Of a DNA stretch of 34,663 bases, positions 25,094 through 32,488 are shown in pieces (position 1 is the first letter of the stretch; every line of letters begins with the position of its first letter). Under the pieces are notes generated by a model that saw only the letters and a program-made list of their open reading frames with translations, was not told the DNA's origin and ran no database searches. The stretch is from an uncultured Eubacteriales bacterium (GTDB lineage: Bacteria > Bacillota > Clostridia > Oscillospirales > Oscillospiraceae), in assembly GCA_905202605.1 (NCBI GenBank), contig CAJKSU010000005.1:1-34663 (forward strand), written 5' to 3'. A program made the position numbers and the translations under genes.

Positions 25094-26641
25094 GTGAATA
25101 AGCGAAAACTGAAAATCCTTCCCAATTTGGCAAAAATGGTGTTCCAGCGTGTGGTCATGGTGGGCATCAGTATTCTGGCGCAGGGTGCGGTATTTGCGCT
25201 GATGCTTTGGCGCTTTAAGGATCAAAACGACTGGTTCTACTGGGGGCTGCTTCTGCTGAGCATTGGCGCCACCCTGTTCATCATCAGCAAGAACACCAAT
25301 CCTGCCTATAAAATCGCGTGGCTGGTTCCCATTCTGCTGTTCCCGGTATTCGGCGGCGTGTTCTACCTGCTGCTGGGCGGCAACCGCCTGTCCAAGCGGC
25401 AGCGGCGGAAAATGACTTCCGTAGAGGCCAATCTTCGGCGGCATCTGCCTCAGAACCCCGAAATTACCCGACGACTGGAGCTGCAAAATCAAAACGCCGC
25501 CGTAGAATCAGCCTATTTGCAGCGGGTTGCCGGATGCCCAATCTACGAAAATACCACCACCCGGTACTTCCCGTTGGGCGACGATGCGCTTCCTGCCATG
25601 CTGGAGGAGATGAAAAAGGCCGAGAAGTATATTTTTCTGGAGTATTTCATCATCAGCCCCGGCGTAATGTGGGACAGTATGCTGGACATTCTCAAGGAAA
25701 AGGCCGCTCAGGGACTGGACATTCGGGTGATGTACGATGATTTCGGCTGCATCACCCAGCTGCCCGCAGGCTACCGCAAGGAGCTGGCCTCCTATGGCAT
25801 TCGCTGCTGCGTCTTTGAGCCGTTTATCCCGGTGATGTCCGCCCGGCTCAACAACCGTGATCACCGAAAGCTGCTGATTATTGACGGCAAAGTGGGTTTC
25901 ACCGGCGGCATCAATCTCGCCGATGAATACATCAATCAAAAGCTGCGCTTCGGGCATTGGAAGGACAACGCCATTATGCTGGAGGGCGACGCCGTCTGGT
26001 CCATGACGGTCATGTTTCTGTCCCTGTGGGACTATGTTGCCGGGTCCGGCGATACCATTTCCAGCTATCTGCCGCCGGAGCCAAAGGTCGAGGGCCGCGG
26101 CTTTGTCCAGCCTTACACCGACAATCCCATGGACGATAACCCGGTGGGCTGCTCGGTCTATCAGAACCTCATCAACCGCGCCAATCACTCCGTCTATATC
26201 ATGACGCCCTATCTGATTCTGGATTACGGCATGAACGAAGCGCTGTGCAATGCCGCCAAAACCGGCATTGACGTTCGGATCATTACCCCGCACATTCCCG
26301 ACAAATGGTACGTGCATACCCTGTCGCGGGCGCACTATGAGCAGCTGGTCAAATGCGGCGTGAAGGTCTATGAATATACGCCGGGCTTTATCCATTCCAA
26401 GGTCTTTGCCGTAGACGGTCAGTTTGCCACCGTCGGCACCATCAATCTGGACTACCGCAGCCTGTACCTCCACTTTGAGGACGGCGTATATCTCTATGGC
26501 GCAGACTGCGTGGGAGATATCTACCGGGACTTTGCTGCAACCTTTGCCCAGAGTCAGGAGATCACCCTACAGGACTGTGCCGCCGGGCCGATTGTCCGGC
26601 TGATGCGGGCCATTCTCCGTCTGCTCGCCCCTCTGATGTAA
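25094..26641 (+). CDS. cls: Cardiolipin synthase (phospholipase D family)
   Basis: The 515-residue membrane enzyme joins two phosphatidylglycerol molecules to give cardiolipin and glycerol. Two N-terminal membrane helices precede two HKD motifs: His257-Lys259-Asp264 (HRKLLIID) and His434-Lys436-Asp441 (HSKVFAVD), each followed by the usual GxxN segment (GGINLAD, GTINLDYRS). The length is typical. The GTG start follows GGGGG by seven bases. It is followed by a strong terminator and is probably monocistronic. Confidence 0.93.
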   Translation: MNKRKLKILPNLAKMVFQRVVMVGISILAQGAVFALMLWRFKDQNDWFYWGLLLLSIGATLFIISKNTNPAYKIAWLVPILLFPVFGGVFYLLLGGNRLSKRQRRKMTSVEANLRRHLPQNPEITRRLELQNQNAAVESAYLQRVAGCPIYENTTTRYFPLGDDALPAMLEEMKKAEKYIFLEYFIISPGVMWDSMLDILKEKAAQGLDIRVMYDDFGCITQLPAGYRKELASYGIRCCVFEPFIPVMSARLNNRDHRKLLIIDGKVGFTGGINLADEYINQKLRFGHWKDNAIMLEGDAVWSMTVMFLSLWDYVAGSGDTISSYLPPEPKVEGRGFVQPYTDNPMDDNPVGCSVYQNLINRANHSVYIMTPYLILDYGMNEALCNAAKTGIDVRIITPHIPDKWYVHTLSRAHYEQLVKCGVKVYEYTPGFIHSKVFAVDGQFATVGTINLDYRSLYLHFEDGVYLYGADCVGDIYRDFAATFAQSQEITLQDCAAGPIVRLMRAILRLLAPLM

Positions 26642-26655
26642 CTCCTTATGATACG

Positions 26656-26691
26656 AAAACGGGCGGATCCACTTGAGAGCCGCCCGTTTTT
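26656..26691 (+). terminator. Terminator of the cardiolipin synthase gene
   Basis: AAAACGGGCGG (26656-26666) pairs with CCGCCCGTTTT (26680-26690); T-run included. Confidence 0.85.
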
Positions 26692-26694
26692 ATG

Positions 26695-26802
26695 TTATGT
26701 CTCAGAATATATGTCCCGCTCCAGATAGCGCTTTAGCATCGCTGCCACCTGCGCTCTGGTCGCCGTGCCGCCGGGGCGCAGTGTTTTTCTGACTCTGCCC
26801 AT
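26695..26802 (-). pseudogene. SLH-domain remnant with intact expression signals
   Basis: Only 35 codons remain. The segment LRPGGTATRAQVAAMLKRYLE is the C-terminal end of an S-layer-homology domain, joined directly to a start (MGRVRKT). AGAGGG stands nine bases before the ATG and a near-consensus promoter lies upstream, so both ends of a former SLH gene appear to be kept while the middle is deleted. A live microprotein gene is possible but less likely. Intact SLH domains occur near the right edge of the window. Confidence 0.6.
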
Positions 26803-26845
26803 ATGGTAGTTCCCTCTTTCCCCGTCCGTTTCAATTGATTTTTGT

Positions 26846-26874
26846 ATTCTACCATATTCGGCCGATATCGTCAA
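26846..26874 (-). promoter_or_regulatory. Promoter of the SLH remnant
   Basis: TTGACG (26869-26874), 17-base spacer, TAGAAT (26846-26851) on the minus strand. Confidence 0.7.
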
Positions 26875-26898
26875 TTTTAAGGGAGATAGAAGACGCAA

Positions 26899-26930
26899 TA
26901 GAAAAGAGGAGGCCGCGCGGCCTCCTCTTT
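26899..26930 (-). terminator. Terminator of the alcohol dehydrogenase/SHOCT remnant unit
   Basis: Palindrome AAAGAGGAGGCC-GCGC-GGCCTCCTCTTT (26903-26930), followed on the minus strand by further TTTC. Confidence 0.8.
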
Positions 26931-26940
26931 CGGTTCCTGT

Positions 26941-27118
26941 TTATTTCAGGATCTCTTTTTTCTTGGCTTCAAATTCTTCCTGTGTGATTGCGCCGGAATC
27001 CAGCAGTGCTTTGAGCTTCACCATTTTATCAACAACGGATTTCCTTGATACTTGGGCGTTTTACTGAACTTGGCTCTTTGGCGGAGTCTGCTTCCATTTC
27101 CCTTTATAAAATTGGAGC
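26941..27118 (-). pseudogene. Frameshifted SHOCT-domain gene remnant
   Basis: On the minus strand one frame reads AKFSKTPKYQG and then drifts out; a second frame takes over with KSVVDKMVKLKALLDSGAITQ and the end EEFEAKKKEILK, the C-terminal SHOCT (short C-terminal oligomerisation) module. The switch lies near 27038-27045 and would be repaired by one extra A in a run of A residues. An in-frame TAA at 27061-27063 blocks the second frame upstream. No start codon or N-terminal domain is visible, so the gene is also truncated. It lies directly behind the alcohol dehydrogenase. Confidence 0.65.
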
Positions 27119-27130
27119 CGCCTTCATCGC

Positions 27131-28297
27131 TTACAGCTCGCCCTCGTAGGCCTGACGGTAGATCTCAATGATCTGCTCCTTCTTCGCCTTCCGGGGATTG
27201 GTGACCGCACAGGCGTCCTTCATGGCATTCTCCGCCATGACCTCAAAGTCCTCCGGCTTTACGCCCAGCACCTTGAGGTTGGCGGGGATGCCCACGAAGT
27301 CCGCGAAGCTCTTGATCCCGCCGATCACCGCCATGGCCTTATCCGGATACAGGCCGGTGCTGAAATGCTCGTCGATGTTCATGGCCCGCCCGATCTCTAC
27401 GATCCGGTCGTAGTTGCCGATGATATTGAACCGCTCCACATAGGGCAGCAGCAGGGCGTTGCATACGCCGTGGGGCAGGTCATAGAAGCCGCCCAGCTGG
27501 TGCGCCATGGCGTGGACATAGCCCAGCGACGCATTGTTGAACGCGATGCCCGCCAGATACTGGGCATAGGCCATCTTATCCCGCGCCTTCATATAGTCGC
27601 CGTTGGCAACCGCCTTGGGGAGATAATGACCGATCATCTCCATGGCCTTGAGGGCTGCGGCATCCGTCAGCGGGTTTGCGTCGGTGGAAACATAGGCCTC
27701 AATGGCGTGGGTCAGTGCGTCCATGCCGGTGGCGGCGGTGAGGGATGCGGGCATTCCCTTGTGCAGCTCCGCATCGTTGACTGCCACCTTGGGGGTCACA
27801 CGCCAGTCGATGATGCACATTTTGACCTTCCGGGTGGTATCAGTGATGATGCAGAACCGGGTGATCTCCGATGCGGTGCCTGCCGTAGTATTGATAGCAA
27901 GCAGGGGCGGAACATCCGTATGCAGCTTGTTGACGCCCTCATAATCCTGAATTCTGCCGCCGTTGGTTGCCACGATGGCAATGGCCTTGGCGCAGTCGTG
28001 GGAGGAGCCGCCGCCCAGAGAGATCATGCTGTCACAGCCATGCTCCTGATAAAACGCAAGACCGGCCTCCACATTGGTATCCTTGGGGTTCGGCTCTGCG
28101 CCGCCGAATACGGAGGAGTCGATGCCGGACTTCTGGAGGATCGCCTGAATCCGCTCCGTCATGGGATGGGCAGCGAGGAAGCTGTCGGTGACAATCATCG
28201 TGTGCTTGCCGCCGAGGCTTTCCATCAGTGCGCCGACCTCCTCTACGGAGCCTGCGCCGAACACATTGCGGGTGGGGAGATAGTAATAGGTAGACAT
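27131..28297 (-). CDS. Iron-containing alcohol dehydrogenase
   Basis: The 388-residue enzyme belongs to the group III (iron-dependent) alcohol dehydrogenases, cytoplasmic NAD(P)H-linked enzymes that interconvert aldehydes and alcohols. The cofactor motif GGGSSHD is at about residues 95-101; the iron ligands appear as Asp193, His197, His262 and His276 (GMDALTHAIEAYVS, HAMAHQLGGFYDLPHG). It resembles 1,3-propanediol, butanol and lactaldehyde dehydrogenases, and the substrate cannot be told from sequence alone. AAGG stands seven bases before the ATG at 28297. A fermentative role is likely. Confidence 0.92.
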   Translation of the reverse strand: MSTYYYLPTRNVFGAGSVEEVGALMESLGGKHTMIVTDSFLAAHPMTERIQAILQKSGIDSSVFGGAEPNPKDTNVEAGLAFYQEHGCDSMISLGGGSSHDCAKAIAIVATNGGRIQDYEGVNKLHTDVPPLLAINTTAGTASEITRFCIITDTTRKVKMCIIDWRVTPKVAVNDAELHKGMPASLTAATGMDALTHAIEAYVSTDANPLTDAAALKAMEMIGHYLPKAVANGDYMKARDKMAYAQYLAGIAFNNASLGYVHAMAHQLGGFYDLPHGVCNALLLPYVERFNIIGNYDRIVEIGRAMNIDEHFSTGLYPDKAMAVIGGIKSFADFVGIPANLKVLGVKPEDFEVMAENAMKDACAVTNPRKAKKEQIIEIYRQAYEGEL

Positions 28298-28522
28298 ATT
28301 GGACCTTCTTTCTTTCACTGTGCGAGGTGTTTACGCCGGGTAGAAGCCGGAGGGGGCGGAATGCGTTTTGTTTCTCTTCACACATAAATACTATGCCGAA
28401 GTCCCACTCTGCGCATGCGCCGAGCTTCGTATTGAGGCGCCGACTCTTAGTGAGGCAGCCTCTTTTGGTACGATTCGCGCAAAATAATTTTTTATTTTTT
28501 CAAAAAAGTTGCAACTAACCTA
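28298..28522. other. Divergent intergenic region
   Basis: The region between the alcohol dehydrogenase and the PerR-like gene. Apart from the PerR promoter and operator listed separately, I see no convincing gene, Rex site or strong promoter for the dehydrogenase. Confidence 0.4.
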
Positions 28523-28551
28523 TTTACAAACGCATTTTCCCATGCTATAAT
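28523..28551 (+). promoter_or_regulatory. Promoter of the perR-rubrerythrin unit
   Basis: TTTACA (28523-28528), 17-base spacer, TATAAT (28546-28551). Confidence 0.8.
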
Positions 28552-28563
28552 GCAGACATAAAC

Positions 28564-28582
28564 AATAACAATTATCATTATC
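28564..28582. promoter_or_regulatory. Fur/PerR-type operator
   Basis: AATAACAATTATCATTATC matches the 19-base Fur box GATAATGATAATCATTATC at 15 positions. It lies just after the predicted start point and before the PerR-like gene, which suggests autorepression. Confidence 0.65.
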
Positions 28583-28595
28583 GAAAGGAGCTACA

Positions 28596-28991
28596 GTGAT
28601 TCAGCGATTCAGTAAAAAGCGTCAGGCCATTTATGATTGCCTGTGCAGCACCACCTCACATCCCACTGCCGATTGGATCTACCATCAGCTCCACTCCGAT
28701 TATCCGGATCTCAGTCTTGGAACGGTCTATCGCAATCTCACCCAGTTAAAGGCCGCCGGTCTGATCCAATCCGTGGGAGTCATCAATGGGCAGGAGCATT
28801 TTGACGCCAATGTTTCTCCCCACACCCATCTGGTATGCCAGAGCTGCGGCAAGGTCGTGGATCTCTTTGAGATCCCCCTTCCCAAGTCGATTTCTCAAAA
28901 AGCTTCCGCTGCCAGCGGCTACCTAATCACCGGCGTTCAGTTGCAGCTCACCGGGCTTTGCCCCAGCTGCACGAAATCACCCATTTCGTAG
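28596..28991 (+). CDS. perR: Fur family regulator, PerR type
   Basis: The 131-residue metalloregulator has a winged-helix N-terminal half (SLGTVYRNLTQLKAAGLI) and a metal-binding C-terminal half. All five regulatory ligands of Bacillus PerR are present at the matching places (His22, Asp70, His76, His78, Asp89), and two CxxC pairs (Cys81/84, Cys122/125) form the structural zinc site. Peroxide sensing by iron-catalysed His oxidation is therefore likely; this assignment to PerR rather than Fur is an inference from ligand spacing. The GTG start follows AAAGGAG by five to six bases. The next gene is a rubrerythrin, a typical PerR target. Confidence 0.85.
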   Translation: MIQRFSKKRQAIYDCLCSTTSHPTADWIYHQLHSDYPDLSLGTVYRNLTQLKAAGLIQSVGVINGQEHFDANVSPHTHLVCQSCGKVVDLFEIPLPKSISQKASAASGYLITGVQLQLTGLCPSCTKSPIS

Positions 28992-29048
28992 TTCAAGGGA
29001 ATTTCCCCTCAACATTATTTCAACAATTATTTTATGGAGGTAACTATT

Positions 29049-29645
29049 ATGGCGAAGTTTGTATGTACTGTTTGCGGTTATGTTTACGAAGGCGAGTCCC
29101 TGCCCGCTGATTTCAAATGTCCCCTCTGCGGCGTCGGCGCTGACAAGTTCAAGAAGATTGAGGGCGAGATGACCCTTGCGGCCGAGCATGAGTACGGCGT
29201 TTACGACAGCACCGTTAAGAACAACGCCGCTGTTTCCGATGAGGACAAGGCATATATCCTGGAGCAGCTGAAGGCCAACTTCACCGGCGAGTGCTCTGAG
29301 GTCGGCATGTATCTGTGCATGGCTCGTATCGCCCATCGTGAGGGCTATCCGGAGATCGGCCTGTACTGGGAGAAGGCCGCTTATGAAGAGGCTGAGCATG
29401 CCGCAAAGTTCGCGGAGCTGCTTGGCACCGAGCTGGAGCCGAACATGACCGCTTCCACCGAGAAGAATCTGGCATGGCGCGTGGACTGCGAGTACGGCGC
29501 TACCGAGGGCAAGGTGGAGCTGGCTACCGTGGCAAAGAAGAACGGTCTGGACGCCATCCACGACACCGTCCATGAGATGGCAAGAGACGAAGCCCGGCAC
29601 GGCAAGGCGCTGGCTGGTCTGCTCAAGAGATATTTCGGGAAATAA
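29049..29645 (+). CDS. Reverse rubrerythrin (rubredoxin domain first)
   Basis: This 198-residue peroxidase has its rubredoxin domain at the N-terminus (Cys6, Cys9, Cys24, Cys27 in CTVCG and CPLCG), followed by a ferritin-like diiron domain (NFTGECSEVGMYL, EEAEHAAKF, DEARHGKAL). Classical rubrerythrins have the opposite order. In clostridia such proteins reduce hydrogen peroxide and take part in oxygen reduction. ATGGAGG lies eight bases before the ATG at 29049. It follows the PerR-like gene by 57 bases, with no terminator between them, so the two are probably cotranscribed. Confidence 0.92.
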   Translation: MAKFVCTVCGYVYEGESLPADFKCPLCGVGADKFKKIEGEMTLAAEHEYGVYDSTVKNNAAVSDEDKAYILEQLKANFTGECSEVGMYLCMARIAHREGYPEIGLYWEKAAYEEAEHAAKFAELLGTELEPNMTASTEKNLAWRVDCEYGATEGKVELATVAKKNGLDAIHDTVHEMARDEARHGKALAGLLKRYFGK

Positions 29646-29664
29646 TTTGATAAGATGATAAAAT

Positions 29665-29700
29665 AGGAGGAAGCACTGAAATGGTGCTTCCTCCTTTTAT
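29665..29700. terminator. Terminator of rubrerythrin gene, possibly bidirectional
   Basis: Perfect 12-bp stem AGGAGGAAGCAC / GTGCTTCCTCCT followed by TTTATATG. The minus strand also gives ATTTTATC after the stem, so it may also end the convergent operon. Confidence 0.85.
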
Positions 29701-29721
29701 ATGTCGCCGATTTAGTAAATC

Positions 29722-30168
29722 TCACCGAAAGTAGTAGTGTTCACAACCATCTTTCGCAGTCTCAATTTCTGAAAACACGCTTTTATTTGAGGCTAATAAA
29801 TCCATTACAGCATTATAAGTGATATCCGAATGTCCAATCTCAATTCTTATCGTTGCCGTATTTCGTTCTATTTGGCTATGGCTCATTAAAAAAGAGATTT
29901 CGCTTGACGTTAGTCCAATATAGCTATCAAGAACACCTTCCATTTGATAGCTGTCTATATGCCTGAAAACCGCAACGTATTCTCCATACCGCTCATTCAC
30001 CGATAAGAGACCGGATTCAAAATGCTTACTGGCTATTTTCACAACGATTCTAGCCAGTGTCATAACGCTATCATTAAGCGCGTCTGATTGGACATTCGAA
30101 TCTTGCTTGCCCAATGATTTCAAAATAAGTATTAGACCAACAAATACAACGATCAAAACTAAAATCAC
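29722..30168 (-). CDS. Membrane-anchored protein of unknown function
   Basis: About 148 residues: one N-terminal membrane helix (ILVLIVVFVGLILIL), then a soluble part of about 125 residues with no recognised domain. The GTG at 30168 follows GGGGG by seven bases. A TTG at 30192, overlapping the upstream stop (TTGA), would add eight residues but has no binding site. Codon use is AT-rich, unlike the conserved genes around it, which suggests foreign origin. It is the second gene of a two-gene operon under the Cro/C1-type regulator. Confidence 0.7.
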   Translation of the reverse strand: MILVLIVVFVGLILILKSLGKQDSNVQSDALNDSVMTLARIVVKIASKHFESGLLSVNERYGEYVAVFRHIDSYQMEGVLDSYIGLTSSEISFLMSHSQIERNTATIRIEIGHSDITYNAVMDLLASNKSVFSEIETAKDGCEHYYFR

Positions 30169-30188
30169 CGAATCGCCCCCATTTTCTT

Positions 30189-30656
30189 TCAATGCGCAAA
30201 CTGCTCTTTTAATTCTAACGCAGTCTTTTTATACCGTTCTCTCGCCCGTTCCATCTCACCACGCTGAATCATCTGCACACACGGCGCAACTAACGAATCA
30301 TAAAGCCCATTCCAGATTTCACGTGCATCTGTCCGTTTATTGACCTCTGCGACAATCCGCGGAGCCGTTGCATAATACTCCGCAATCTCCTCCGCGCCTC
30401 CGGGCTGCTTTTTCAGCCAATGATCCCGAAAATTCCGAAGAATCGTCAGCTCCTCGCAGTCATCGGGCAGTCCCTTTGCCTCAACGCAGGCCGTGGTCAA
30501 ATAGCACCCGCCGGAATCCGGGTTTCCTTTATAAATCGGACATTCATCATAGGAATAATTCTTGCAATACCGCTGATATACATCCGAGTTCACATAGTCC
30601 CCTTTTTTCAGGCAATAATAGTCGTTGTTCCGAAACGTATAATATGCGCAGCTCAC
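30189..30656 (-). CDS. CFI-box-like protein with N-terminal cysteine cluster
   Basis: 155 residues. The N-terminal part carries four cysteines (3, 15, 31, 39), suited to bind zinc or an iron-sulfur centre. The rest resembles the CFI-box-CTERM region: GGCYLTTACVEA (from residue 49) in place of CFIATAAYG, then LTILRNFRDHWL and YYATAPRIVAEVN. The function of that family is not known to me. The GTG start follows AGAGGGG by about eight bases. A consensus promoter containing two operators lies upstream, divergent from the Cro/C1-type gene. Confidence 0.7.
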   Translation of the reverse strand: MSCAYYTFRNNDYYCLKKGDYVNSDVYQRYCKNYSYDECPIYKGNPDSGGCYLTTACVEAKGLPDDCEELTILRNFRDHWLKKQPGGAEEIAEYYATAPRIVAEVNKRTDAREIWNGLYDSLVAPCVQMIQRGEMERARERYKKTALELKEQFAH

Positions 30657-30680
30657 GATATCTGCCCCTCTCCGTCAGTA

Positions 30681-30698
30681 TTAACCGATATTGGTTAA
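30681..30698. promoter_or_regulatory. Operator O1 of the AT-rich cassette
   Basis: TTAACCGATATTGGTTAA: inverted repeat TTAACC-N6-GGTTAA, overlapping the predicted start point of the minus-strand operon. Confidence 0.65.
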
Positions 30699-30702
30699 TA
30701 TT

Positions 30703-30732
30703 ATTATATACCAAATTCGGTTATCATGTCAA
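30703..30732 (-). promoter_or_regulatory. Promoter of the CFI-box operon
   Basis: TTGACA (30727-30732), 18-base spacer, TATAAT (30703-30708) on the minus strand. Both boxes are consensus. Confidence 0.8.
30707..30724. promoter_or_regulatory. Operator O2 of the AT-rich cassette
   Basis: TATACCAAATTCGGTTAT: a second, less perfect copy of the O1 pattern (xxxACC-N6-GGTTAx), lying within the -35/-10 spacer. Its centre is 26 bases from that of O1. Confidence 0.5.
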
Positions 30733-30754
30733 GTATACAAGGGGGCGACTTGAA

Positions 30755-30961
30755 ATGATTTCCTATGACAATCTCTGGAACGTAATGAAAGAGAAGGGCA
30801 TTTCGCAGTACGCCCTCATCAAGCGCTACCACATCAGCCCCGGGCAAATCACCCGGCTCAAGCGAAACGAAAGCGTCAGCACCCACACCATTGACATGTT
30901 TTGCAAGATTCTAAACTGTGAAGTCGCCGATATTATGAAGTATATTCCGGATCAAGATTAG
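30755..30961 (+). CDS. Cro/C1-type helix-turn-helix regulator
   Basis: A 68-residue single-domain DNA-binding protein of the compact XRE type (helices around YALIKRYHISPGQITRLKRNES and THTIDMFCKILNCEVADIMKYI). GGGGG lies nine bases before the ATG. It is divergent from the CFI-box operon and probably represses it through O1 and O2; this is inferred from layout. Small regulators of this kind often control toxin-antitoxin, restriction or mobile-element cassettes. Confidence 0.85.
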   Translation: MISYDNLWNVMKEKGISQYALIKRYHISPGQITRLKRNESVSTHTIDMFCKILNCEVADIMKYIPDQD

Positions 30962-31045
30962 GGCTGTTCCTGCGGCCCTAATCTTTTTGCATATCTCCCT
31001 TCATTTTTATTCACTATTTCGTCGTTTTTGCAAGTTTTCCGCCGT

Positions 31046-31057
31046 ATTTTGCAAAAT
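31046..31057. promoter_or_regulatory. Palindrome upstream of the symporter promoter
   Basis: ATTTTGCAAAAT, related to the site upstream of glnN at 4060-4073. It ends 25 bases before the -35 box. Confidence 0.3.
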
Positions 31058-31082
31058 GATCTTCAATCTAATGCAATTATTC

Positions 31083-31111
31083 TTGTAATGCGCAAGTTCC
31101 GGTGCTATAAT
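31083..31111 (+). promoter_or_regulatory. Promoter of the symporter gene
   Basis: TTGTAA (31083-31088), 17-base spacer, TATAAT (31106-31111) with an extended TG element. Confidence 0.75.
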
Positions 31112-31173
31112 GTTCACCAGCGACAAACATAATTGAAGAAATTGTTTGTGTGTTTCAAAAAGGAGAGATCAAG

Positions 31174-32424
31174 TTGAACAAAAAGAAGTTCCCGCTTGCA
31201 TTTTGGATCTTCGTGGGTCTGTGCGTCGGTATCGTTGCCGGCATTATTCTCATGATCGTCCCCAACGGTGTTGATTTTGCCGAGCAGTATATTAAGCCCT
31301 TCGGCACGATCTTCCTGAACCTGCTGAAATTTGTCGTCGTCCCCATTGTGCTGTTCTCCATTGCCGCCGGTGTTATCTCCATGGGCGACATCAAAAAGGT
31401 CGGCTCTGTGGGCGGCAAAACCATCGTATACTATATGTGTACCACAGCCTTCGCCATTGCGCTGGCGCTGGTGCTGGCATCTGCGGCTCAGCATCTCCAC
31501 CTGTTCACTCCGCTGGCTACCACCGATCTCGAATATACACCCCCGGAGAGTCAGGGCATTATGGACACCATCGTGGCCATTTTCCCCTCCAACGCCGTTG
31601 CGCCTCTGGCCAACGCCACCATGCTTCAGGTGATTGTCATTGCGCTGTTCCTTGGCTTTGGCATTCTGCTGGCAGGAGAAAAGGGCAGCATTGCAGGCAA
31701 GGTTGTGGACAGCTTCAATGAGGTGTTCCAGCGGATCATGGACGTGATCATTAAGCTCTCCCCCATCGGTGTTGCCTGCCTGATCTGCCCTGTTATTGCC
31801 GCAAACGGTCCCTCCGTGCTGGGCAAGCTGGCAATGGTGCTGCTGGTGGCCTATATCGGCTACATTCTCCATGCCGCCATCGTCTACTCCGCCACTGTCG
31901 GCGCACTGGGCAAGGTAACGCCTCTGACGTTCTTTAAGGGCATGGCTCCTGCGATCATGATGGCCTTTTCCTCCGCCTCCTCCGTGGGAACGTTGCCCTT
32001 TACCATGGAGTGCTCCGAAAAATTGGGCGCAAAGCGTGAGATTTCCTCCTTTGTACTGCCGCTGGGCGCTACCATCAACATGGACGGCACCGCCATTTAT
32101 CAGGGCGTCTGCGCCGTATTCATCGCCGCCTGCTATGGCATCCATCTGGATCTTGGCAGCATGATTACCATCATCTTTACCGCCACGCTGGCCTCTATCG
32201 GTACTGCCGGTGTTCCCGGCGCCGGTATGGTCATGCTGGCAATGGTGCTCCAGAGCGTCAACATTCCCGTAGAGGGCATTGCGCTGGTTGCCGGTATCGA
32301 CCGTATTTTCGACATGGGCCGCACCACCGTCAACATCACCGGCGATGCCGCCTGCGCTGTGATTGTCTCCAAGCTGGAGGAGCGGAAGACTGCTCGCAAG
32401 GCGCCAAAGCCCGCAAAGGACTAA
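31174..32424 (+). CDS. Dicarboxylate/amino acid:cation symporter (DAACS family)
   Basis: The 416-residue inner-membrane transporter imports an acidic or small neutral amino acid or a C4-dicarboxylate with Na+ or H+. Eight hydrophobic helices and the family motifs are visible: the serine-rich hairpin SSASSVGT, GATINMDGTAIYQG, the second hairpin TAGVPGAGM, and DRIFDMGRTTVNITGDA. The Asp/Arg pattern near the substrate site fits the GltP/GltT/SstT group, but the substrate is not certain. The TTG at 31174 follows AGGAG by eight bases; an earlier in-frame GTG at 31150 lies upstream of that site and is rejected. It is a single-gene unit. Confidence 0.93.
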   Translation: MNKKKFPLAFWIFVGLCVGIVAGIILMIVPNGVDFAEQYIKPFGTIFLNLLKFVVVPIVLFSIAAGVISMGDIKKVGSVGGKTIVYYMCTTAFAIALALVLASAAQHLHLFTPLATTDLEYTPPESQGIMDTIVAIFPSNAVAPLANATMLQVIVIALFLGFGILLAGEKGSIAGKVVDSFNEVFQRIMDVIIKLSPIGVACLICPVIAANGPSVLGKLAMVLLVAYIGYILHAAIVYSATVGALGKVTPLTFFKGMAPAIMMAFSSASSVGTLPFTMECSEKLGAKREISSFVLPLGATINMDGTAIYQGVCAVFIAACYGIHLDLGSMITIIFTATLASIGTAGVPGAGMVMLAMVLQSVNIPVEGIALVAGIDRIFDMGRTTVNITGDAACAVIVSKLEERKTARKAPKPAKD

Positions 32425-32441
32425 CTTATAAAGCGTAAAAG

Positions 32442-32475
32442 CCGCGACTGCCGTATCGTCAGCAGTCGCGGTTTT
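32442..32475. terminator. Convergent terminator
   Basis: CCGCGACTGC (32442-32451) pairs with GCAGTCGCGG (32462-32471), followed by TTTT. An A-run in front of the stem lets it work for the minus-strand gene too. Confidence 0.8.
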
Positions 32476-32488
32476 CTATTATGTGCAT

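Noticed and set aside
27365..28387. 340-codon plus-strand frame opposite the alcohol dehydrogenase
   Set aside because: No initiation signal; the minus strand encodes a complete enzyme with all iron ligands.
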